DNA from: CAWCLK01 sp963796225
Lineage (GTDB): Bacteria; Actinomycetota; Nitriliruptoria; Nitriliruptorales; Nitriliruptoraceae
Length of the DNA: 64,000 bases
Assembly: GCA_963796225.1 (NCBI GenBank)
Contig: CAWCLK010000005.1
Location: 1 to 64,000, forward strand
Direction of reading: 5' to 3'
In this document: positions 52,326-60,090 of the stretch, piece after piece
How positions within the stretch are numbered: the first letter of the stretch is position 1
Layout of the letters: every line of letters begins with the position of its first letter
The notes under the pieces: model-generated
What the model saw: only the letters and a program-made list of their open reading frames with translations
Told to the model about the DNA's origin: nothing
Database searches by the model: none
Translations under genes and position numbers: made by a program

Positions 52326-53420
52326 GTGCGACGTCCGGTAGTGGTGATCCTGGTCGTGGTCGTCGCCGTGATGGCGGCATCGAACTGCTGGACGGCCCGA
52401 AGGTCCTGGTCCGCTCGTCGGGGGCGTGGCGGTCCGTGCCGGCCGCGGACAGCGGCGTCCGGTGGCTGGACGCGACCTGGGGCGGGGTTCTCGTGGGCGG
52501 CGTGACCGAGGACGGGGGCCCGCTCGTGGTCGTCGTCGAACGTGACCGGGCTGGCCCGTGGCCGTGGACGGTGACGGCGGGGTCTGGTCGATGCAGGGCG
52601 GTGAACGGGTCGTGGTGGTCGACGACGAGGCGGCCGGGCATCCCGTCGGCACCGTGCTGTGGCACATGCCCGAGCTGGACGGCGAGCCGTCCGACCCCGA
52701 GGTCCTCGAGCCCTACGCCCCGACCCTGCCGGACGGGCGCGCCCCCGACCGCCTGTGGCTGACCGAGGAGGACGAGGGCGCGGCGGCCGTGGGCGGTTTC
52801 CTCGACGACGACGGGCACCTCGCCCTGGTGCCGCTGGACTGGGAGACGTGGGAGTTCGTGGACGACCCGCCGGGCCTGTACCTCGCGGCCGACCCGAGGC
52901 GTCCGAGCTGCGCGTCGGCGGGACCGAGGGCACCTACGTGGTCGTCGGCCCGGTCTCCGACGAGGCAGGCGCGACCGGCACGGGCGTGCAGTCCTGGGTC
53001 GCCGGCACGATGGACGAGCACTCGTGGGCACGGGTGCACCCGTCCCCGATGCCGGACCCGGTCACGGACCTGCGCGGGTGGGCACTCAGCCTCTACGTCG
53101 CCGGGCCGGTCGACGGTCGCCCCGTGGTCGTCGAGGCCCACGGTTGGGGCCCACCGCTGGACGTGCCGGACATCGCGCTCGACCCCGAGGACTCCACCGT
53201 GCTGATCGCCGAGGTCCCGATGGCCGACGGCGAACGCCCCGCGGTCGTGCTCCAGACCCCGGACGGGGCGGTGCTGCATCGTCCCGTCGACGACGACTGG
53301 TCCGAGACGCGGCTGCCGCCCGGCCACGCCGACGCCGCGCTGCTCGTGGACGACGGGACCCGCGGCGTGACGGCCTACGCCGTCGTGGACGGACGCCTGT
53401 GGTGGCGGGCACTGCCGTGA
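52326..53420 (+). CDS. Probable exported protein of unknown function (several frameshifts)
   Basis: About 364 residues when pieced together. It opens with a hydrophobic stretch (VVVILVVVVAVMAAS) after GTG at 52326, a likely signal or lipoprotein anchor with a Cys at SNC. Then GIELLDGPKVLVRSSGAWR, DGDGGVWSMQGGERVVVVDDE, LYLAADP, GTEGTYVVVGPVSDEAGATG and DGAVLHRPVDDDWSETRLPPG follow in successive frames, with breaks near 52370, 52555 and 52895. The repeated short beta stretches with DGxxWxxxG patterns hint at a propeller-like fold, but no family is recognised. It overlaps the convergent LigD-type gene by 46 nt. Confidence 0.6.
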
Positions 53421-54358
53421 CGGCGGACCGTCAGGTGCTCGGCGTCGAGGTAGGACGCGGTCACGCCCCGCGGGCTGGCGTCGACGAGCTCGTAGCCGGC
53501 CGCGCGCACCGCCTCGACCACCCGAGCGAGGGGCTGGGCATCGGGCACGCCGTCGTCGGCCCACGGGTCGGGGCGCTCGAGCACGGTCCCGAGGCGGAAC
53601 ACGGTCGGGTCGAGGTCGTCGTCCACCTCGTCCCAGGCGAGCGGCGTGGCCACGGTGGCGAGCGGGCTGGCCCGTGGGCTCCACGGGGCGATCAGCGTGG
53701 CGCCGGGCATGCTGCGCGACCAGTCCAGCAGGGTCCGGCCACCTCGCCCCGCCTTGCGCATCTCCACCGTGAGGTCGTCCGGGTGGCGGTCGGCGACCAT
53801 GCGCGCGATCGCGAGGGTCAGTGGCCGCAACGTGCTGCCGTCGGTGGGCTCGATGGGCACCCGCACGTGGACACCGCGCCCGCCGGTGGTGGTCACGCGG
53901 GGTGCGAGCCCGAGCTCGACGAGCACCTCACGGACCCACCCCGCGATCCGGCCGACGGGGACGTCGCGCTCGCCGGGGTCGACGTCGAGGACGAGCAGGT
54001 CGGGGCGGCCGTCGTCGTCGACGCGCGCGATCGCCGGGTGCAGCTCGATGGTGTTCTGCTGGACGAACCAGGCCAGGTCCTCGACGTCGTCGACCACCGC
54101 GTAGGCGACCTCACGCCCCGCCGACCCGGCCCACTGCCGCCAGCGGCGGATCGAGGACGGGGCGTGGTCGGGCAGGTCCTTCTGGAAGAACCCCGACGCC
54201 CCGACGCCCCGCGGGAACCGCCGGACCGACAGCGGTCGGCCACGAAGCTGCGGCAGCAGCCGATCGGCGGCGGCGTGGACGTGGTCCCACAGGTCCTGCT
54301 TGGTGAGCCCGACCTCGGGCCACAGGACCTTGTCGGGACTCGACAGCCGCACCGGCAT
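53375..54358 (-). CDS. LigD-type primase-polymerase domain protein (PolDom)
   Basis: A 327-residue stand-alone polymerase domain of the archaeo-eukaryotic primase superfamily, which in Mycobacterium LigD fills gaps in non-homologous end joining with a preference for ribonucleotides. LSSPDKVLWPEVGLTKQDLWDHVHAAADRLLP starts the domain. LLVLDVDPGE near 117 supplies catalytic Asp residues, TTTGGRGVHVRVPIEP is near 154 and LLDWSRSMPGATLIAPWSPRASP near 213. There is no ligase or nuclease domain, and Ku is not in the window. ATG at 54358 is preceded by AGGAG-like sequence. Confidence 0.9.
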   Translation of the reverse strand: MPVRLSSPDKVLWPEVGLTKQDLWDHVHAAADRLLPQLRGRPLSVRRFPRGVGASGFFQKDLPDHAPSSIRRWRQWAGSAGREVAYAVVDDVEDLAWFVQQNTIELHPAIARVDDDGRPDLLVLDVDPGERDVPVGRIAGWVREVLVELGLAPRVTTTGGRGVHVRVPIEPTDGSTLRPLTLAIARMVADRHPDDLTVEMRKAGRGGRTLLDWSRSMPGATLIAPWSPRASPLATVATPLAWDEVDDDLDPTVFRLGTVLERPDPWADDGVPDAQPLARVVEAVRAAGYELVDASPRGVTASYLDAEHLTVRRHGSARHHRRPSTTA

Positions 54359-54406
54359 GCTCGCTCCTCTCCAGCAGCGAGCATGCCCCGGACCTGGCCT
54401 GTCGGC

Positions 54407-55307
54407 CTAGCCCAGGTGCGCGGCGTTCCAGAGCAGGCCACTGACCGGGCCGACCATGCCGAGCTCGCGGAACATCCCCACCACGTGCTCGCTGACCTCG
54501 CGGCGGGTGCGGGCCCAGTGGGGGTTGGCGTCGCGGGCTGCCTTGGCCTCGCCGACGTCCAGGCCGACGTTGCGGTAGACGGCGCCGGTGATCAGCTCGT
54601 CCGTGGACAGCATGCCGACCAGCGCCAGCAGCGGCCGGTCGAGGCCCACGTCGCCACCGCGGGACGTCGGCCCACTGGCGTGCCATCTCCTCGCGGGCGA
54701 AGGACATGTGCCGGGCCTCCTCGACCACGTGGATCTCGTTGACGGTGCGGCACACGGGCTGGACGCGCTCGTCGTCCATGGCGCGGCGCTGCAGGACGTC
54801 GAGGATCTCCTCGACGTACAGCGTCCCGGCGAAGGCGACGGCCTCGTCGGCCAGGGCCACCGTGAACACCTCGCCGAGGCGTTCGTTGAACGGGTGCGGG
54901 GCGTAGTACGGGGCGTCGAGGTAGTCGAGCAGCTGCGAGAACATCACCGAGTGACGGCACTCGTCGCCCACCTCGGTCAGGGCGTAGCGGACGTGCTGGC
55001 TGCGGGGGTCCTTGCGCTGCGCGTACTTGAGGATCATGCGCATGAGGATGGTCTCGAACCAGATCCCCGCCGACGCCACGGCTGCCACCTCGTGCCGCGT
55101 CAGGTCGATGCGCTGCTGCTCGGACATGCGGTCCCACAGCGGCGTGCCGTACAGGCTCGAGTTCTCCGGCGAGGTGAAGTACAGCCCGTCCACCCAGGGC
55201 TGGTCCCAGTCGACGTCGACCGTGGGGTCGTAGGAGAGCTTGGCCGACGACGCGAGCAGGCGCGTCGCGGTGCGTTCGCGGTCGGGCGGGGCGAGCAGGC
55301 TGGCCAT
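54407..55307 (-). CDS. AurF-like diiron oxygenase/ferritin-like protein (one frameshift)
   Basis: About 299 residues. Four-helix diiron ligands are seen as RHEVAAVASAGIWFETILMRM, TEVGDECRHSVMF (ExxxH), LADEAVAFAGTLYVEEIL and VVEEARHMSFARE (EExxH), typical of the AurF/p-aminobenzoate N-oxygenase group. The final 80 residues (GDVGLDRPLLALVGMLSTDELITGAVY onward) are in another frame after about 54650, where one T is extra. ATG at 55307; a GAGG-type site is upstream. Its divergent promoter region contains a strong TGTTACA dyad. Such proteins oxidise amines or other substrates; the substrate here is unknown. Confidence 0.82.
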
Positions 55308-55364
55308 GGGAGAGACCTCGGGTGGGCGATGGCGGGTCGGTATCACGGTTGCTTCGTCATCTCA

Positions 55365-55386
55365 TGTTACACAGTTTGATGTAACA
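55365..55386. promoter_or_regulatory. AT-rich operator TGTTACA-N8-TGTAACA
   Basis: Perfect 7-bp arms (55365-55371 and 55380-55386) in one of the few AT-rich spots of the window, between the divergent AurF-like and MscS genes. The minus-strand TTGTTA overlaps the right arm and could be a -35 box for the AurF-like gene. Spacing and symmetry suit a TetR-type dimer; no such regulator is adjacent. Confidence 0.6.
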
Positions 55387-55469
55387 AAGGAAGGGGTGAC
55401 ATCGCCCGTCCGGGCAGGGGCGCGTCCCCGACGCGGCACGTCCCGCCCCGATCCGCTTGCATGCGCCCC

Positions 55470-56649
55470 ATGACCGAGAGCCCCACGGACGTCGCCGTCG
55501 ACGTCGCGGTGAACCTCGCCCAGAGCCTGATCGTCATGGGTGCGGCCGCGGCGCTGGCGGTGCTGGCCTACATCGTGGCGACGCGTGCCCTGTTCCGGTT
55601 CAAGCCGGGCGGACCGGTTCGCCCAGGAGGCCACCGACCGGTGCCGCTGGCCGGGACGGTGGACGGTCGCCCTGCTCGCGGTGCTGGCATCGCTCCCGGC
55701 CACGCAGCTGCCCGAGGGCGCTCACCGACCGACTCCAGCACGGCCTCACGATCGCCGTGATCGCCACCTCGACGTGGTGGGCGCTGCGCCTGGCGCTGGC
55801 GATCGAGGCCACACTGCTGGGCCAGCTCGACCTCGACACCTACGGCGGCGACTACGCCCGGCGCCGCCAGACCCAGGTCATCATCCTGCGTCGGGTCGCC
55901 GCGGCGATCATCATCATGCTGGCCATCGGCGCCGTCCTGCTGACCTTCGACGAGGCACGGTCGCTGGGGACGTCACTGCTCGCGTCCGCCGGGATCCTGT
56001 CGCTGGTCGCCGGTGTCGCCGCGCAGTCGACCCTCGGCAACATCGTGGCCGGCATCCAGATCGCCGTGGCGGAGCCGATCAAGCTCGACGACGTCGTCCT
56101 CATCGAGGGCGAGTGGGGCAACATCGAGGAGATCTCGCTCACCTACGTGATCGTGCGGATCTGGGACCGCCGCCGGCTGGTGCTGCCGACCTCGTACTTC
56201 ATCAACAACCCGATCACGAACTGGACGCGGGGCGGGACCGACATCTCGGGAACGGTGTTCTGGTACCTCGACCACCGCACGCCCATGGAGGCCATGCGCG
56301 AGGAGTTCCTGCGACGCGTGGACGCCCATCCGCTGTGGGACCGCAAGGAGGCGTCGCTGCTGGTCACCGACGTGCGCGAGGACGTCATCGAGGTCCGCGC
56401 GATGGTCACGGCCGCCGACGCCTGGCAGCTGTGGGACCTGCGCAACTCGCTGCGCGAGGGCATGCTCGCGTGGCTGGTGGCCCACCACCCCGAGGCCCTG
56501 CCGGCTCGGCGGCTGCTCGAGGCCGCCCCGATGCCGGAGACCCCGCCTCCGGCCGCGGCCCACTCCACCCCGCCCCGCTCCCACGACGAGCCGCGGACGA
56601 GGACGGGGACGAGGACCCGCGCAGCCGGACCGCCGAGCTCCCCCGGTGA
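55470..56649 (+). CDS. MscS-family mechanosensitive channel (three frameshifts)
   Basis: About 392 residues when repaired. N-terminal helices: VAVNLAQSLIVMGAAAALAVLAYIVATRALF and TVALLAVLASLPATQLP, then LTIAVIATSTWWALRLALAIEATLLG. The MscS pore and beta domain follow: LRRVAAAIIIMLAIGAVLLTF, TSLLASAGILSLVAGVAAQSTLGNIVAGIQIAVAEPIKLDDVVLIEGEWGNIEEI and RRLVLPTSYFINNPITNWTR. Breaks lie near 55612, 55725 and 56590; the last restores an acidic ending DEDGDEDPRSRTAELPR. The unrepaired frame runs into the next gene. Start ATG at 55470. It is divergent from the AurF-like gene with the TGTTACA dyad between them. Confidence 0.85.
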
Positions 56650-56686
56650 CGGACGCGTGGCGACGGGATCCGCGGGGCCCGTGACG

Positions 56687-56692
56687 TACCGT
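56687..56692 (+). promoter_or_regulatory. Putative -10 hexamer TACCGT giving a leaderless mRNA
   Basis: TACCGT ends 8 nt before the ATG at 56701, so transcription would begin at the start codon. No ribosome site precedes the ATG, consistent with a leaderless transcript. Confidence 0.4.
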
Positions 56693-56700
56693 GGGCGCCC

Positions 56701-57276
56701 ATGCCGACCTGCCCGAGCTGCCACGACCAGTACGACGCCGACGGGCCCGACCGCTGCGTCTCCTGCGACGTGCCGCTGATCCCTGACGACGCGCCGCTGC
56801 CCCCACGGGTCGATCGGCTGCTCGGGACGTTCCACGTCGCGGTCTCGGACCGCGTGACCGCCATCCTGCAACGCCGCGGCATCGCCCACAGCGTCGTCCC
56901 CGCGGGCGACGACCGCGTCGAGGTCGTGGTGGACCGGGCCTACCGCGACGACCTGCGGGCCGAGCTGGCGGTCAACTGGAACGGGATCGTCACGAGCCTG
57001 GACCGGGAGGTCGTCGTCGAGCTGCTGCGTGCCGGTGCCCCCCAGCCGGGGTGGTTCGACGCCCCGACCTCGGCCTGGGTCGACCGCCAGGGTCGCCTGC
57101 AGGTCGACGCCGGCGGCGAGGAGGACGCGATGGCCGACGCGGGGCGCATGTGGGGCCCCACCCTGGTCGTGATCGGGGCCGTGGTCGGCCTGTTCGGCTG
57201 GTACGGCCAGGACAGCGGTGCCCTGCTGGTGCTGGGCCTCGGCCTGGTCGGGCTCGGGCTGTTCCTGCCCCGATGA
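56701..57276 (+). CDS. Zinc-ribbon membrane protein, unknown function (DUF2007-like middle)
   Basis: A 191-residue protein. The N-terminus is a zinc ribbon (CPSCHDQYDADGPDRCVSC, residues 4-22). Residues about 40-85 (LLGTFHVAVSDRVTAILQRRGIAHSVVPAGDDRVEVVVDRA) resemble DUF2007-type domains that present a small alpha/beta fold. The C-terminus has two hydrophobic segments (PTLVVIGAVVGLFGWYG and LLVLGLGLVGLGLFLP). The stop overlaps the GT87 start by 4 nt (ATGA), so they form an operon. Function unknown. Confidence 0.65.
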   Translation: MPTCPSCHDQYDADGPDRCVSCDVPLIPDDAPLPPRVDRLLGTFHVAVSDRVTAILQRRGIAHSVVPAGDDRVEVVVDRAYRDDLRAELAVNWNGIVTSLDREVVVELLRAGAPQPGWFDAPTSAWVDRQGRLQVDAGGEEDAMADAGRMWGPTLVVIGAVVGLFGWYGQDSGALLVLGLGLVGLGLFLPR

Positions 57277-58443
57277 CCCGCGACGCCCGCCCCGCCCCGG
57301 CGGCCAGCGCACTGCTGGCCGCGGCCGTCGTCGTGGCCGGCGCCACGTGGAAGTCGATCCGGCTGTCGAGCCTGGCCGGCCAGTACCTGTGGTGGGGCTA
57401 CAGCGACATCCCCGCGCTGTTCCACGCGGAACGGCTCGACGTCGGGGCGGTGCCCTACCTCGACCACCCGGTCGAGTACCCGGTGCTGACGGGGCTGCAG
57501 ATGTGGCTGGCGGGCGGGCCCGCCTCCGACGGCCGGTCGTTCCTGTGGTGGACCGTGCCGATCCTGGCCGGTTCGGCCGCGGTGGCCGCGTGGCTGCTGG
57601 CCCGCGAGCTCGGCTGGCGGCGCGCGCTCGTGCTGGCTGCCGCCCCGACCCTGCTGGTGTCCGGCGCCGTCAACTGGGACCTGCCCAGCGTCGCCCTGGC
57701 CACCGCGGGGCTGGTCGCCCACCGGCGGGGGCGCGACGGCTGGGCCGGGGTGTGGCTCGGGCTCGGCACCGCGGCCAAGCTGTGGCCGGGGATCGCGCTG
57801 CTCGCGCTGGTCCCCGCCGCCTGGGCCCTGCGAGGACGCCGCGCCGGCCTGGCCACCGTCGGCGGCGCCGTGGGCGCGTGGGCGGCGGTGAACCTGCCGG
57901 TGCTGGTGGCCGCCCCGCGCGGGTGGTGGCGGTTCGTCGAGCTCAACCGCGAACGGGTGCTGGACTGGGACCCGCTGCTCGCCGTCGCCGGCCGCACCTT
58001 CGCCTGGCAGCCCTCCGTGCCCGCGGTCAACCGCCTGTCCGGCGTCCTCGTGGTCACCGGGATGGTCGTGATCCTCGTGGCGACGGTGCGACGCACCGAG
58101 CCGGGGCGGTGGCACCACGCGGTCCTGCCGCTGCTGGCCTGGTTCCTGCTGGCCAACAAGGTGTGGTCGCCGCAGTTCTCCCTGTGGCTGCTGCCGCTGC
58201 TCGCCATCACCTTCCCGGGATGGCGCTGGGTCCTGGCCTTCGGCGCCGCCGACGTGGCCGTGACCATCACCCGGTTCCGCTACCTCGGCACGGTGGTCGA
58301 CGACCCCGTCACCCAGGCCGGGGCGTGGTCGAACGGCCCCGTTCGACCTGGCGCTGGTCGTGCGCGCGGTCGTCCTGGTCGGGGCGGTCTGGGTCGCCTG
58401 GTCCCGCGCCACGGCACCCGACACGGCACCCGTCACCCGCTGA
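57273..58443 (+). CDS. GT87-type membrane mannosyltransferase (one frameshift near the end)
   Basis: About 389 residues with around ten membrane helices, related to polyprenyl-phosphate-mannose-dependent transferases of actinobacterial cell-wall synthesis. YSDIPALFHAERLDVGAVPYLDHPVEYPVLTG near 44-75 carries the catalytic Asp and the EYPVL motif of the family. GTAAKLWPGIALL and LLANKVWSPQFSLWLLPLLA are also typical. The frame breaks near 58335; the restored tail reads FDLALVVRAVVLVGAVWVAW and stops at 58443. In mycobacteria a related gene sits near rpsF; here the rpsF operon is about 22 kb away. It converges on the DUF5318 gene. Confidence 0.83.
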
Positions 58444-58814
58444 CCGAGCGCCCGCCCCCGCGGCGTGAGGTCGAACTTCTCGATCAGGTGGTGCCACTGG
58501 CAGGACCGGCACACCTCGACGGTGTAGACCCGCAGGTCGCCGTGGCGACGCATCATGGCCGCCAGCGCATCGCGCGGCACGGCCTTGCCCCGCCGGGCCG
58601 CCGGGCCGTAGGTGGGGAAGACGTAGGTGACGTGGGCCAGCGTGTCGCCGTTGCACATCGGGCAGTCCTCGTCGACGGGCTGCCCGATGTGGGTGCCGGC
58701 GCGCACGAGCTCGGGGTGCGCGTCGCACACCGAGTCGCGGGCCGTCAGCCCCTCGCGGACGTCCCGGACCGTGGCCCGACGGGCCATCCGGTAGTCCACG
58801 CGTCCCTGCCGCAC
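58433..58814 (-). CDS. DUF5318 protein (3' end uncertain)
   Basis: An actinobacterial DUF5318 protein, about 126 residues. Signatures: GRVDYRMARRATVRDVREG, DSVCDAHPELVRAGTHIG, CPMCNG, VTYVFPTYG and YTVEVCRSCQWHHLIEKFDLTP; the Cys pairs suggest zinc binding. Without repair the frame runs on for 500 residues opposite the GT87 gene, which is not credible. Loss of one G near 58436 would give LGQR followed by TGA at 58433-58435, a likely true end. GTG at 58814 with GAAAGG upstream. In Mycobacterium this family neighbours ponA and rpsF genes. Function unknown. Confidence 0.8.
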
Positions 58815-58969
58815 GTCACGCGCCTTTCACGCCCGGTCGACACACGACCGTCCACAAGCGTACGCACGTCGTCCAGCGGCGGACAGTGCCGCCCCGAACA
58901 CCACCGTCCGGGGTGGGTCAGCACGTAGGCTCGCCGCGCGAACCGGACCTTCGCGGGGAGGCGGCGTCC
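58815..58969. other. Divergent intergenic region (DUF5318 / membrane protein)
   Basis: A 155-nt gap. TAGGCT at 58926-58931 is a candidate -10 for the plus-strand membrane protein, 38 nt before its ATG. No hairpin or RNA gene was seen. Confidence 0.35.
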
Positions 58970-59464
58970 ATGGTCGACCGGCGGGAACCCAACTCACCTC
59001 GCACGTCGGCGACGACGCGTCGCACCGAGTGGAAGGCCGTCCCCGTCGACGACCGGCCCCTGGTGGACCTGCTCGGGTGGCTCGGCTGGCTGCTGGGCGG
59101 CGAGATGATCGTCGTCGGGCTGGTGGCGCTGGCCCGCGCCGGGTTCGACGACTTCGACCTGTTCGACCCCATCGCCTCCGTCGGCCCGTACCACCTCACG
59201 CGGCTGTTCGCGCTGATCACCCTGGCGCTCGGGATCATCGTCTGGGCCGGCACCGCCGGGACCCCCGACGACCTCGGCCTGCGGGTGCTCGGGGCGCTGC
59301 TGCTGGTGACCGGGATCGTGTGGATGATCGAGCCGGACGGCTTCCACCAGTGGCTCGGCACCGAGGTCGCCGACGGGGTGCACTACGCCGTGCTCGGCGT
59401 GTCCCTGATCGTGTTCTCCCTGATCCCGCCGTTCCGGGTCGGTCGGCGTCCCACGGCCGACTGA
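58970..59464 (+). CDS. Four-helix membrane protein (DUF4383-like)
   Basis: A 164-residue protein with about four hydrophobic segments: LLGWLGWLLGGEMIVVGLVALA, HLTRLFALITLALGIIVWA, LGLRVLGALLLVTGIVWMI and VHYAVLGVSLIVFSLIPPF. VDLLGWLGWLLGG and GPYHLTRL resemble small actinobacterial membrane families of the DUF4383 kind, but the match is not certain. The first 40 residues are polar and basic. GGGGAGGC lies 6 nt before the ATG. It stands alone and converges on sodN. Confidence 0.65.
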   Translation: MVDRREPNSPRTSATTRRTEWKAVPVDDRPLVDLLGWLGWLLGGEMIVVGLVALARAGFDDFDLFDPIASVGPYHLTRLFALITLALGIIVWAGTAGTPDDLGLRVLGALLLVTGIVWMIEPDGFHQWLGTEVADGVHYAVLGVSLIVFSLIPPFRVGRRPTAD

Positions 59465-59488
59465 CCCCCGTCACCCCCCTCGCACACG

Positions 59489-59516
59489 TCGGACCCCGCC
59501 AGGAGGCGGGGTCCGA
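59489..59516. terminator. Bidirectional terminator hairpin
   Basis: A perfect 12-bp stem, TCGGACCCCGCC (59489-59500) and its complement (59505-59516), with an AGGA loop. It lies between the convergent membrane-protein and sodN genes, 25 and 36 nt from their stops, so it can end both transcripts. No U-tract follows. Confidence 0.75.
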
Positions 59517-59551
59517 GACGCGGGGCGAGTGGCCTCAGGGTCGAGGCTCGC

Positions 59552-59989
59552 TCAGCTGGTCATCCACTCGGGCTTCCCGCCCTTGGTCTTCCAGAAGATG
59601 TCGGCGATCTCGTCGATGAGGTCGAGCAGCTTCTGGCCGTCGGCCGGGTCCATCGACTTCTTGGCGTCACCGGCGGCCTTGGTGGCCCTCCAGAACAGGT
59701 CGTGGAGCTCGGGGTACTCCTCGAGGTGCGGCGGCTTGAAGTAGTCGGTCCACAGCACCCACAGGTGGTGCTTGGCGAGGTCCGCGCGCTGCTCCTTGAT
59801 GTGGATGCAACGGATCCGGAAGGTCTCGTCGTCGGAGTCCTGGTACTTCTTGGCGATCTCGTGCACCGACTCGGCCTCGATGCGGGCCTGGGCGGGGTTG
59901 TAGACACCGCACATCAGGTCGCAGTGGGCCGACACCGTCTCGACCGGACGGAACGGGTTGAGCTGATCGATCCAGTTGCGCATGCGCAT
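59552..59989 (-). CDS. sodN: Nickel superoxide dismutase
   Basis: Ni-SOD, 145 residues, dismutes superoxide. A 21-residue propeptide (ending ETVSA) precedes the Ni hook HCDLMCGVYNPAQARIEAESV, in which mature His1, Cys2 and Cys6 bind nickel after cleavage. The hook usually reads HCDLPCG; here Pro5 is Met. Downstream YQDSDDETFRIRCIHIKEQRADLAKHHLWVLWTDYF is the conserved helix bundle. The ATG at 59989 is preferred with AGGAG about 9 nt upstream. It is divergent from its maturation protease gene, 101 nt away. Nickel-dependent control is typical but not shown. Confidence 0.96.
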   Translation of the reverse strand: MRMRNWIDQLNPFRPVETVSAHCDLMCGVYNPAQARIEAESVHEIAKKYQDSDDETFRIRCIHIKEQRADLAKHHLWVLWTDYFKPPHLEEYPELHDLFWRATKAAGDAKKSMDPADGQKLLDLIDEIADIFWKTKGGKPEWMTS

Positions 59990-60015
59990 CCTGTCATGCT
60001 CCTCTCTGGGGGCGT

Positions 60016-60035
60016 TTCGCGACTCGTTCGCGACT
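60016..60035. promoter_or_regulatory. Tandem 11-bp direct repeat in the sodN/sodX gap
   Basis: TTCGCGACT occurs at 60016-60024 and 60027-60035, repeating at 11 bp, about one helical turn, in the 101-nt gap between divergent sodN and the protease gene. It is a candidate regulator site for both promoters. It does not look like a known Nur box. Confidence 0.4.
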
Positions 60036-60090
60036 GTAGTCAGGACCGGACCGGCCCCGTCCACCGCCAAACGTCGAGGATTCCCGCCCC

